From Pseudomonas triclosanedens (lineage in GTDB: Bacteria > Pseudomonadota > Gammaproteobacteria > Pseudomonadales > Pseudomonadaceae), in assembly GCF_026686735.1 (NCBI RefSeq), contig NZ_CP113432.1:2407001-2471000 (forward strand): a stretch of 64,000 nucleotides of DNA. Direction: 5' to 3'. Of the stretch, positions 9,501-15,874 are shown piece by piece (position 1 is the stretch's first letter; each line of letters starts with the position of its first letter). A model generated the notes under the pieces. That model had not been told where the DNA came from. It did not search any database and was given only the letters and a program-made list of their open reading frames with translations. The translations under genes and the position numbers were made by a program.

Positions 9501-9713
9501 GATGGCCTGCTCCAGCGGTGCGGCAACGGTCTCGCCGATCACCTTGGGGTTGGCGCCGGGGAAGTTGGCGCGCACCACCACGGTTGGCGGCACCACTTCG
9601 GGGTATTCGCTGATCGGTAGCTGGAACAGCGAGATGGCCCCGCCGATCAGGATGATCAGCGAGAGCACGGCGGCGAAGATCGGCCGCTGGATGAAAAATT
9701 GCGAAAAGTTCAT
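6516..9713 (-). CDS. mexF: MexF RND-type multidrug efflux transporter
   Basis: This 1065-residue inner-membrane proton/drug antiporter of the HAE-1 RND family is the energised part of MexEF-OprN, which in P. aeruginosa exports chloramphenicol, fluoroquinolones, trimethoprim and quinolone-signal precursors. The start MNFSQFFIQRPIFAAVLS is the canonical family N terminus, and an AGGA site precedes it. Two large periplasmic loops and 12 membrane helices are evident. The charged TM4 motif GIVVDDAIVVVEN carries the proton-relay Asp pair. The length matches PAO1 MexF closely. The gene overlaps oprN by 4 bp, but it is separated from mexE by an unusually long 166-bp gap. Confidence 0.97.
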   Translation of the reverse strand: MNFSQFFIQRPIFAAVLSLIILIGGAISLFQLPISEYPEVVPPTVVVRANFPGANPKVIGETVAAPLEQAITGVENMLYMSSQSTADGKMTLTITFALGTDLDNAQVQVQNRVTRTEPKLPEEVTRIGITVDKASPDLTMVVHLTSPDNRYDMLYLSNYAILNIKDELARLEGVGDVQLFGMGDYSLRVWLDPNKVASRNLTASDVVAAIREQNRQVAAGALGAPPSPSATSFQLSINTQGRLVNEEEFENIIIRSGPDGEITRLKDIARVELGSNQYALRSLLDNQPAVALPIFQRPGSNAIAISNEVREKMAELKKNFPQGVDYSIVYDPTIFVRGSIEAVVHTLFEALVLVVLVVVLFLQTWRASIIPLAAVPVSLIGTFAVMHFFGFSLNALSLFGLVLAIGIVVDDAIVVVENVERNIGLGLTPIEATKRAMREVTGPIIATALVLCAVFIPTAFISGLTGQFYRQFALTIAISTVISAINSLTLSPALSAVLLKGHHEPKDRFSVLLDKLLGGWLFRPFNRFFDRASHGYVGTVTRVLRGSSIALLLYAGLIGLTWLGFSSTPTGFVPQQDKQYLVAFAQLPDAATLDRSEAVIKRMSEIAGKHPGIENTVAFPGLSINGFTNSPNSGIVFTTLKDFDQRKGPGMSAGEIAAELNKQFADIQDAYIAIFPPPPVQGLGTIGGFRLQVEDRGNLGYEELYSQTQNILAKARALPELDPMSLFTSYQVNVPQVDAAIDREKAKTHGVAISDIFDTLQVYLGSLYTNDFNRFGRTYQVNVQADQSFRLEPEQIGQLKVRNNLGEMVPLATFIRISDTSGPDRVMHYNGFITAEINGAAAPGYSSGQAEAAIERLLKQELPNGMTFEWTDLTYQQILAGNSAIYVFPLCVLLAFLVLAALYESWGLPLAVILIVPMTLLSAIAGVILSGGDNNIFTQIGLIVLVGLACKNAILIVEFAKDKQDEGMDRISAVLEACRLRLRPILMTSIAFIMGVVPLVLSSGAGAEMRHAMGVAVFSGMLGVTFFGLLLTPVFYVLIRRFMEAREAKKQQRLSHQANSEAHTA

Positions 9714-9769
9714 GGCTGGTTCCTGTCGCGAACGCTGCGGTTCGCCAAACCCGGGACAAAGTTCACCCA

Positions 9770-9791
9770 AGGCCCTGGTGGGACAGGGCCT
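9770..9791. other. Hairpin in the mexE-mexF gap (1)
   Basis: Perfect 8-bp inverted repeat (arms AGGCCCTG at 9770-9777 and CAGGGCCT at 9784-9791) with a six-base loop. No T tract follows on the minus strand, so it is more likely an mRNA stability or processing element than a terminator. Confidence 0.6.
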
Positions 9792-9839
9792 GGTACATCG
9801 ATCCTTTGGTGATCTCGCCGATGGTCCGCCTGTGCTTGC

Positions 9840-9855
9840 CGAGGCTTGCGCCTCG
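9840..9855. other. Hairpin in the mexE-mexF gap (2)
   Basis: Perfect 6-bp inverted repeat (CGAGGC at 9840-9845, GCCTCG at 9850-9855) with a TTGC loop. It starts about 25 bases after the mexE stop codon on the minus strand. Confidence 0.5.
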
Positions 9856-9879
9856 ATAATTTCAGGTCGGATGAATCAA

Positions 9880-11115
9880 TCAGCTACGCGGTGCGCCTGG
9901 CTTGGCGGTCTTCTCGGCGACCTTCGGCGCTTCGCTCTGCTCCAGCGCCTGGCGTTGCCGGGCGAGGGTGGCGAGGGTCGACTGGCTGGCCATCTCGACA
10001 CCCTGGGCATCGACCTGGGCTCCGGGACGAACCCGCTGCAGGCCGTTGACCACGATGCGGTCGCCCCTGGCCAGGCCGTTGCGCACGATGCGCAGGCCTT
10101 CCAGCTTCGGACCGATTTCGATGCCGCGGTATTGCACCTTGCTGTCCTTGTCGACCACCAGCACGAATTTCTTGCCCAGGTCGGTGCCGACCGCTTCGTC
10201 TTTGATCAGCGCTGCGGGGTAAGTGCCGCTGCCGACCAGCTTGATGCGCGCATACAGGCCGGGGGTGAACTGGTTGGCGGCGTTGTCGAACACCGCGCGG
10301 CCACGGATGGTGCCGGTCTTGGGGTTGACCTGGTTGTCCAGGAAATCCAGCCGGCCCTCGTGGGGGAAGCCGTCCTCGCCAGTCAGGCCGAGGTACACCG
10401 GGCTGCTGCCGCGAGCGTCCGGGCCACCCTTGCGGGCCAGGTCGACGTACTTGAGGTAGACGCGCTCGTCGGCGTCGAAGTAGGCGTAGACCTTGTCGGT
10501 GGAAACCAGGGTGGTGAGCAGACTCTGGCCGCTGTTGACCAGGTTGCCGGCGGTAACTTCGGCGCGGGAAACGCGGCCGTCGATGGGCGCGGTGACCTGG
10601 GTGAAGGACAGGTTGAGGCGGGCGTTGTCCAGTTCCGCCTGGGTCGCCGCGACCACCGCCTTGGCTTCGGCGGCGGCTGCGCTGCGGGCGTCGGCCAGTT
10701 CCGCGGAGATGGCGTTGGTGGCGCGCAGGCGCACACCGCGGGCGTCTTCGTTGGCGGTGCGGGTCTGGTTGGCGCGGGCCTGCTGCAGTTGGGCTTCCAG
10801 GCGATGCACTTCGGCCTGGAACGGGCGCGGGTCGATCTGGAACAGCAGGTCGCCTTTCTTCACCAGCGCGCCTTCGCGGAAGGTCACCCGGTCGATGTAG
10901 CCCGAGACGCGGGGTCGCAGTTCGACGGACTCCGGGGCTTCCAGGCGGCCTGTGAATTCGTCCCACTCGTTGATCGGCTGCTCGATGACTTCCGCCACGC
11001 TGACCTTGGGTGCGGGCATGTTCTGCGCCGCATCCTGGGCCTTGCCGCAGGCACTGAGCACCAGTGCGGCGGCTAACGCCAGCGGAATACGCAAGGTGTT
11101 GAGATTTCGCTCCAT
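9880..11115 (-). CDS. mexE: MexE periplasmic membrane-fusion lipoprotein
   Basis: This 411-residue membrane-fusion protein bridges MexF and OprN in the periplasm. It has a lipoprotein signal with lipobox LSACG (Cys at about residue 23). The biotinyl-lipoyl-like halves follow (LRPRVSGYIDRV and SFTQVTAPIDGRVSRAEV), flanking a coiled-coil hairpin rich in Ala, Gln and Arg (about residues 100-165). The beta-barrel and membrane-proximal domains complete the family layout. It is the first gene of the mexE-mexF-oprN operon, and mexT lies upstream on the same strand with a 249-bp gap. In P. aeruginosa this operon is normally silent and is activated by MexT. Confidence 0.96.
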   Translation of the reverse strand: MERNLNTLRIPLALAAALVLSACGKAQDAAQNMPAPKVSVAEVIEQPINEWDEFTGRLEAPESVELRPRVSGYIDRVTFREGALVKKGDLLFQIDPRPFQAEVHRLEAQLQQARANQTRTANEDARGVRLRATNAISAELADARSAAAAEAKAVVAATQAELDNARLNLSFTQVTAPIDGRVSRAEVTAGNLVNSGQSLLTTLVSTDKVYAYFDADERVYLKYVDLARKGGPDARGSSPVYLGLTGEDGFPHEGRLDFLDNQVNPKTGTIRGRAVFDNAANQFTPGLYARIKLVGSGTYPAALIKDEAVGTDLGKKFVLVVDKDSKVQYRGIEIGPKLEGLRIVRNGLARGDRIVVNGLQRVRPGAQVDAQGVEMASQSTLATLARQRQALEQSEAPKVAEKTAKPGAPRS

Positions 11116-11205
11116 GGAAAGACTCCAGCGTTCTAATTAGTTATGGGACTTCTGATGGGGCGGAGTCTGCTTTCGGGCGCGCCAAGTAACTAATCGAACG
11201 AGCGA

Positions 11206-11231
11206 ATTTTGATTATCACGTGGAGTGATAA
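11206..11231 (-). promoter_or_regulatory. Candidate MexT (nod-box-like) site upstream of mexE
   Basis: About 90-115 bp before mexE there is a perfect 7-bp inverted repeat (TTATCAC at 11213-11219, GTGATAA at 11225-11231, five-base spacer), which fits the LysR T-N11-A pattern. Read on the minus strand, 11229-11206 matches 10 of 15 fixed positions of the nod-box ATCA-N5-GTCGAT-N4-ACYAT reported for MexT targets. The palindrome is certain; its link to MexT is inference. Confidence 0.45.
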
Positions 11232-11364
11232 ATGCCTTTGCGCCATGCGCAGGAATAGATAGTGAGGCTGGGCACGGGAATTGCCGGGATAGAGCGCTCC
11301 CGCAGGCGACAGACGCCTGCGGGGGGCGAAGCGCCGACGCGCTTCACGCCAGGGGAGCGGTGCC

Positions 11365-12279
11365 TCAGAGGCTGTCCGGGTCGCCCACGAACATGGTGAT
11401 GCGCGAGCGCAGCCAGCGCTCGGCGGGGTCGTTGTCCTGGGCGCCGCGCCATACCATCGACAGCTCGGCCAGGCGGGTGGGGAAGGGCGGTTCTTCGGCA
11501 CGCAGGCCGCCGGCGGCGGTGAGCGCCGCCGCCACGTATTCCGGCACGGTGGCAATGATGTCGGTGCCTGCCAGCAACTGGGCGAGGCCAACGAACTGCG
11601 GTACGGCCAGCACCACCTGGCGTTTGCGGTCCATCTCGGCGAGCGTCTGGTCGACGAAGCCGTCCAGGTCACCGGCATAGGAAACCAGGGCGTGCGGGCG
11701 CGCGCAGTAGTCGTCCAGCGTCAGCGTGCCGGGAATCGAGTCGGCGCGCAGGACTTTCCAGGTGCTGCGGCGCAGGGTCTTGCGCTTGGCGTTGGCCGGC
11801 AGTTCGTCGGTGTAGCTCACGCCCACGGAGATTTCCCCGGAGGCCAGCAGCTGTGGCATCAGCAGGTAGTTGGCGCGGCGCACCACCAGGACGATCCCTG
11901 GCGCCTCGGAGCGCAGGCGGCGCAACAGCGCGGGCAGCAGGCCGAATTCCACGTCATCGGACAGGCCGATGCGGAACACCGCCTTGCTGGTGGCCGGGTC
12001 GAAGTCAGCGGCGCGGCTCAGCGCGGTGGAGATGGAGTCCAGTGCAGGGGACAGGTGCCCGAAGATTTCCTGGGCGCGCGCGGTGGGTTCCATGCTGCGC
12101 CCGGTACGAACGAACAGCGGGTCGTCGAACAGACCGCGCAGGCGCGCCAGGGCTGCGCTGATCGCCGGCTGGCCGAGGAACAGCTTCTCGGCTGCGCGGG
12201 TCACGCTGCGCTCGTGCATGAGTGTTTCGAAAACGATCAACAGGTTGAGGTCAACCTTGCGTAGGTCGTTGCGATTCAT
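11365..12279 (-). CDS. mexT: MexT, LysR-type activator of mexEF-oprN
   Basis: This 304-residue LysR-family regulator has an N-terminal winged HTH (LIVFETLMHERSVTRAAEKL, then QPAISAALARLR) and a C-terminal effector domain. Identity rests on family, position (directly upstream of mexE on the same strand and divergent from mexS) and length. 304 residues is the size of the active MexT form, whereas the PAO1 reference carries an 8-bp insertion that alters the reading frame. No frameshift or internal stop is visible here, so MexT looks potentially functional. In P. aeruginosa MexT responds to redox or metabolic stress and also activates mexS. Confidence 0.93.
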   Translation of the reverse strand: MNRNDLRKVDLNLLIVFETLMHERSVTRAAEKLFLGQPAISAALARLRGLFDDPLFVRTGRSMEPTARAQEIFGHLSPALDSISTALSRAADFDPATSKAVFRIGLSDDVEFGLLPALLRRLRSEAPGIVLVVRRANYLLMPQLLASGEISVGVSYTDELPANAKRKTLRRSTWKVLRADSIPGTLTLDDYCARPHALVSYAGDLDGFVDQTLAEMDRKRQVVLAVPQFVGLAQLLAGTDIIATVPEYVAAALTAAGGLRAEEPPFPTRLAELSMVWRGAQDNDPAERWLRSRITMFVGDPDSL

Positions 12280-12593
12280 GGGGACTCCCTGACGATGGGG
12301 GAAAAGTGAGGCCGACCGTGCCTTGAGTCAAGTCTGTCAGATAAGTCCTTGATCAATTTCCACTTTTTTATCGAGAATCACGCCCCGGCCCAGTCGGTCG
12401 ATTCGGGCGTCCAGACTGCTGCGCGATGCCGCGCGCAAACCCGGCGCAGAGCGCCCGGGCCGCGCCAGGCAAGGGTTGGAGGCGGACGCCGAATCATCGC
12501 CATTTATGTCAATTATCAATGGTGGACGGTGGCGTCACCCCGAAAGCCCGGATAGAGTCCGTGGCTATGAAGCAATAGAACGCGAGGTATGTG
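12280..12593. other. Divergent mexT-mexS regulatory region
   Basis: This 314-bp gap between divergent genes has no gene of its own. It is notably more AT-rich at 12330-12385 and 12490-12520 than its surroundings, as expected for promoters. It contains the palindrome TTGATCAA at about 12348-12355 and a nod-box-like sequence at 12493-12516. No clear -35/-10 pair could be fixed. Confidence 0.6.
12493..12516 (+). promoter_or_regulatory. Candidate nod-box (MexT site) upstream of mexS
   Basis: This stretch reads ATCA-N5-ATTTAT-N4-ATTAT. It matches 11 of 15 fixed positions of ATCA-N5-GTCGAT-N4-ACYAT, including the whole first half-site, and lies about 80 bp before mexS. MexT is known to activate mexS in P. 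aeruginosa. Assignment here is by pattern only. Confidence 0.4.
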
Positions 12594-13613
12594 ATGTCCC
12601 GCATGATCCGTTTCCACCAGTTCGGTGATGCCTCGGTCCTGAAGATCGAGGAAATGCCGACCCCGCAACCGGGGCCGGGTGAAGTGCTGATCCGTACCCA
12701 GGCGCTGGGCGTCAGTTGGCGCGACGTGCTCTGGCGGCAGAACCTCGCCCCGGATCAGGCCAAGCTGCCGGCGGGCATCGGTTATGAATTGTCCGGCATC
12801 GTCGAAGCCGTGGGCGACGGGGTCGATGACCTCGAGCCCGGCGTTGCGGTTGCCAGCTTTCCGGCGAATTCGCCGAATCTGTACCCGGCCTGGGGCGACC
12901 ACGTCGTCCTGCCGCGCACGTCGCTGACTCGCTACCCGGAAGTACTCACCCCGGTCGAAGCCGCCGTGCACTACACCGGCCTGCTGTATTCCTATTTCGC
13001 GCTGGTCGAGCTGGCGCAGATCAAACCCGGCCAGCGCGTGCTGATCACCGAGGCCGGCCATTGCCTGGCACCCCAGGCGGTACAACTGGCCAAGGCGCTT
13101 GGCGCGCAGGTGATCGCCACCACCAGCCATGAGGAAACCCGCGAGTTCCTCAAGGGCCTGGGGGCGGACAAGATCATCTATACCGAGGAACAGGACCTGG
13201 TGCTGGAAGTCGAGCGCTTCACCAAGGGCCAGGGCGTCGAGATCGTTCTCGACCAGTGCGCCGGTCCGCAGATGAAGCTGCTGGGTGATGTTGCGGCCCC
13301 GCGCGGCAAGCTGATCCTCTATGGCATCAACGGCGGCAACGACGCAGCCTTCCCGGCCTGCGCGGCGTTCAAGAAGCACCTGCAGTTCTATCGTCACTGC
13401 GTGCTGGACTTCACCGGCCAGCCCGATATCGGCCTGGTTCGCAACGATGAGGCCGTGCAGCGGGCGCTGACCGCGATCAACCAGATGACCGCCGACCAGT
13501 TGCTCAAACCGAGCATCGACCGCGTGTTCGACTTCGCCCAGTACCACGACGCGAACTGCTACATGGAAACCTGCCCTGGCGGTGGTCGTGTCGTGATGAA
13601 GATGCCGGAGTGA
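12594..13613 (+). CDS. mexS: MexS, MDR-family quinone/NAD(P)H oxidoreductase
   Basis: This 339-residue medium-chain dehydrogenase/reductase of the zinc-free quinone oxidoreductase type has an N-terminal GroES-like domain (PGPGEVLIRTQALGVSWRDVLW) and a Rossmann NAD(P)H domain (about residues 140-290). Divergence from mexT and the length match PAO1 MexS. I chose ATG 12594 over the GTG at 12591 because the GAGG site at 12584-12587 is better spaced for it. In P. aeruginosa loss of MexS raises MexEF-OprN through MexT, presumably because a toxic electrophile accumulates. The gene is intact here, so low basal pump expression would be expected. A strong terminator follows. Confidence 0.93.
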   Translation: MSRMIRFHQFGDASVLKIEEMPTPQPGPGEVLIRTQALGVSWRDVLWRQNLAPDQAKLPAGIGYELSGIVEAVGDGVDDLEPGVAVASFPANSPNLYPAWGDHVVLPRTSLTRYPEVLTPVEAAVHYTGLLYSYFALVELAQIKPGQRVLITEAGHCLAPQAVQLAKALGAQVIATTSHEETREFLKGLGADKIIYTEEQDLVLEVERFTKGQGVEIVLDQCAGPQMKLLGDVAAPRGKLILYGINGGNDAAFPACAAFKKHLQFYRHCVLDFTGQPDIGLVRNDEAVQRALTAINQMTADQLLKPSIDRVFDFAQYHDANCYMETCPGGGRVVMKMPE

Positions 13614-13632
13614 TCCATCATCGGTGAGAATG

Positions 13633-13660
13633 AAAAGCCACTCTTCGGGGTGGCTTTTTT
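13633..13660 (+). terminator. Rho-independent terminator after mexS
   Basis: Perfect 9-bp stem (AAAAGCCAC at 13633-13641, GTGGCTTTT at 13650-13658), eight-base loop and a T run to 13660, located 20 bp after the mexS stop. The A-rich 5' side could also serve the minus strand. Confidence 0.9.
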
Positions 13661-13765
13661 GTGCCGGCGGATTTTGGCCCGCGGCCAGCGCCCAGGGTTC
13701 CGCCAGGGCATCGAACGCCAGAAACGAAGCTTGGGAGAGCTTGCGATCCCCATCAGCGGAGCCGC

Positions 13766-13786
13766 GTGATACCCGATGGGCATCGC
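13766..13786. repeat. Short intergenic repeat, GATGGGCATCGC type
   Basis: A near-palindrome (GATACCC, three bases, GGGCATC; one mismatch) lies in the gap between mexS and the GFA-family gene. It resembles elements at 19665-19718 and 56527-56552 that share the GGG(T/C)ATCGC core. Confidence 0.4.
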
Positions 13787-13840
13787 TGCGCTGGGGGAGT
13801 GTCCATGCGCCAACCGGTCCGCTGTTTCGCGGTCTTCCCG

Positions 13841-14188
13841 CTACAGGCTCTTGCCGTCGTGATGCCGCACCGTCAGCGTCGAGATGTCGACTTCCGGCAG
13901 GCAGCGCACGTTGATGGCGGCCATCGGCTTGCCGTCGGGCGCGCTGGCGAACGCCAGTGGCGCGCAACCGCAGGTGGGGCAGAAGCGGTGCTGGATGCGG
14001 TGGGTGTTGAAGGTGTAGCTGCTCATGGCGCTTTCGGGCGTGCTCAGTTGCAGCTTGTCCCTGGGCACGAACCACAGCAGCGAGCCTCGCCGGCTGCAAA
14101 TCGAACAGTTGCACTCGATGACCTCGCCGACCTCGCCCTGCACCTCGAAAGCGATGCCGCCACAATGGCAGCTTCCCTGATAGCGCAT
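13841..14188 (-). CDS. GFA-family (CENP-V/GFA domain) zinc-binding protein
   Basis: This 115-residue protein has the Cys pattern of the glutathione-dependent formaldehyde-activating (GFA/CENP-V) family: CHCGG near the N terminus, CNCSIC at about residues 27-32 and CPTCGCAP at about residues 70-77. These residues bind structural and catalytic zinc. Most family members have no proven activity; S-hydroxymethylglutathione formation is known for only a few. Start ATG 14188 follows a GGAGAG site; longer upstream reading frames have no start signal. It is a single-gene unit divergent from the lipoprotein gene. Confidence 0.88.
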   Translation of the reverse strand: MRYQGSCHCGGIAFEVQGEVGEVIECNCSICSRRGSLLWFVPRDKLQLSTPESAMSSYTFNTHRIQHRFCPTCGCAPLAFASAPDGKPMAAINVRCLPEVDISTLTVRHHDGKSL

Positions 14189-14290
14189 GATCGCTCTCCT
14201 CGTAGAGTGGACGAACAGCCAGTGTAGCCGGCATGTGCGGCGGAGGCCGTCTAAGCTGGAAATCGCCTGCACAACACCACGGAGATCGAT

Positions 14291-14569
14291 ATGAAGGCAC
14301 TCTATGCAGTACTGGCGGCCAGCCTGCTGCTGGCCGGCTGCTCCGGCACCACGGTCAACCGCGATAGCTGCGCCAACGAACTGAACGCCGCCTGGAAGGA
14401 GCTGGACCTGGCCAAGGCCGAGGGTTTCGCCGGTACCGTCAGCTATTCCAAGGCCCTGACCCTGATCACTGCCGCCAAGACCGAACAACAGGTCGAGTCC
14501 TACGGCGGCTGCCTGGATCAGGCCAGCAAGGCGCGCTTCTACATCAAGGAGTCGCGGGCCGGGCGCTGA
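14291..14569 (+). CDS. Small secreted lipoprotein of unknown function
   Basis: This 92-residue protein has a clear type II signal peptide: a basic N terminus (MKALYAV), a hydrophobic core and lipobox LLAGC with Cys at about residue 17. The residue after Cys is Ser rather than Asp, so outer-membrane sorting is expected. The mature part is a short alpha-helical domain (LNAAWKELDLAKAEGF...) with two more Cys that could form a disulfide. It stands alone between the GFA-family gene and the flavin reductase gene. I recognise no specific family. Confidence 0.8.
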   Translation: MKALYAVLAASLLLAGCSGTTVNRDSCANELNAAWKELDLAKAEGFAGTVSYSKALTLITAAKTEQQVESYGGCLDQASKARFYIKESRAGR

Positions 14570-14651
14570 TACGAGCGTCGCCCGGAGGCTCTGGCGCGGG
14601 CATAATCGCCGGACGGACATTTTGATCCGTCCGGCAGTCAGGGGAACACGC

Positions 14652-15260
14652 ATGCAGCTCGATTTCAGCACACTCGCGCCAGCCGATGCCTATCGCTGGC
14701 TGGCCTCCACCGTCACTCCACGCCCGATCGCCTGGGTCTGCACGCTGTCCGCCGACGGCAAGAGCAACCTGGCGCCGTTCAGCTTCTTCCAGGTCATCAG
14801 CGACGAGCCGCCGACCCTCATGGTGAACACCAGCGTGCGTGACGACGGCAGCGTCAAGGACACCCTGCGCAACGTGCGCGAAACCGGCGAGCTGGTTATC
14901 CACCTGGTCAGCGCGGCCCAGGCCGACGCCATGAACGCCACCGCCGCCTGGCTGCCCCACGGCGTCAGCGAGATCGAGCACGCCGATCTCGCCACCGTAC
15001 CCAGCGAGCGGGTCACGCCGCCACGGGTACTGGGCGCGCCGGTGGCATTCGAGTGCCAACTGGCGGAAATCATCCCGTACCCGGCGGACAAGCCCAGCAG
15101 CTACCTCATCTTCGCCCGCGTGCTGCTGGCGCACGTGGACGACGGCGTCATGCGCGACGAACGCCATGTCGACCCGGCGAAGCTCGACCTGGTGGGGCGC
15201 CTGGGCGGTACCCAGTACAGCTACACTCGTGACACCTTCAACATGATTCGCCCGAAGTAG
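14652..15260 (+). CDS. Flavin reductase-like (FMN-binding split-barrel) protein
   Basis: This 202-residue protein belongs to the flavin reductase domain family. The N-terminal segment PADAYRWLASTVTPRPIAWVCTLSADGKSNLAPFSFFQ (shown only as its key parts TPRPIAWV and NLAPFSFF) is the FMN-binding signature of the single-component group. It probably binds FMN and uses NAD(P)H, perhaps as a partner of a monooxygenase, but none is adjacent. I chose ATG 14652, preceded by AGGGGA; an in-frame start at 14622 has no such site. The 3' end overlaps the convergent hypothetical gene by 23 bp. Confidence 0.85.
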   Translation: MQLDFSTLAPADAYRWLASTVTPRPIAWVCTLSADGKSNLAPFSFFQVISDEPPTLMVNTSVRDDGSVKDTLRNVRETGELVIHLVSAAQADAMNATAAWLPHGVSEIEHADLATVPSERVTPPRVLGAPVAFECQLAEIIPYPADKPSSYLIFARVLLAHVDDGVMRDERHVDPAKLDLVGRLGGTQYSYTRDTFNMIRPK

Positions 15261-15612
15261 CGCAAGGGCCGGCGGCCTCCTCGAAGTGCCAGCGGTTGCC
15301 GCTCAGGTACGCCACTTCCAACTGTTCGCTGAACATGAACAGTTCGTCGAGCAGCGTCGTGGCGTTGTCGAAGCGCTGCGGGTCGCGGTGGACGCAGCAG
15401 ATCAGCTCATGGGCCAGCCGGCGGCCGTCGTCGGCGCGGAACCAGTCGCTGGCGGGGCCCGGCGGGCAGACGAACTGCCGCAGCGGCGCCAGCCCGCGTT
15501 CGGCGAACATGCGTTCGATGAGTGCGGTCTGGCGGTACAGCGCCGGGAACTCCAGGCGAGTGCCGAAGCCTGGTGCGGGATGTTTAAGGACCAGTCGATA
15601 ACGGGCTTGCAT
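15238..15612 (-). CDS. Hypothetical protein
   Basis: This 124-residue protein matches no family I recognise. It is soluble-looking, with no signal peptide or membrane segment, and contains a few Cys (VCPPGP, LICCVH). An excellent AGGAGG site five bases before ATG 15612 supports it as a real gene, and a longer upstream frame lacks a start signal. It is convergent with the flavin reductase gene (23-bp overlap) and divergent from the chemoreceptor gene. No function is proposed. Confidence 0.65.
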   Translation of the reverse strand: MQARYRLVLKHPAPGFGTRLEFPALYRQTALIERMFAERGLAPLRQFVCPPGPASDWFRADDGRRLAHELICCVHRDPQRFDNATTLLDELFMFSEQLEVAYLSGNRWHFEEAAGPCATSGESC

Positions 15613-15874
15613 GTCGCCTCCTGATTGATGTGGGCGACGGACTGTGCCTGACAAGGCGAGGATTGGCTGTCGGAAGGCTCTGCTTTGGTGGTGGGAACTC
15701 GCTGTGACTGTTCTGGATGCGACCTCTGCATATCCGTGCGCAGCATCAGAGTGCCATCACCGCCATCGGCTCTTGTTCGGCATCCGACGGCGCTCCTAAT
15801 GTTCCCCGCAAAAGCGACGACAACGATCAGGAGACCTTCGCATCGAAGGATCGCCTGCACGCGGGGAGGATGGC

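Noticed and set aside
12391-12402. GTCGAT core upstream of mexS as a nod-box
   Set aside because: The flanking ATCA and ACYAT half-sites are absent, and the site at 12493-12516 fits better.
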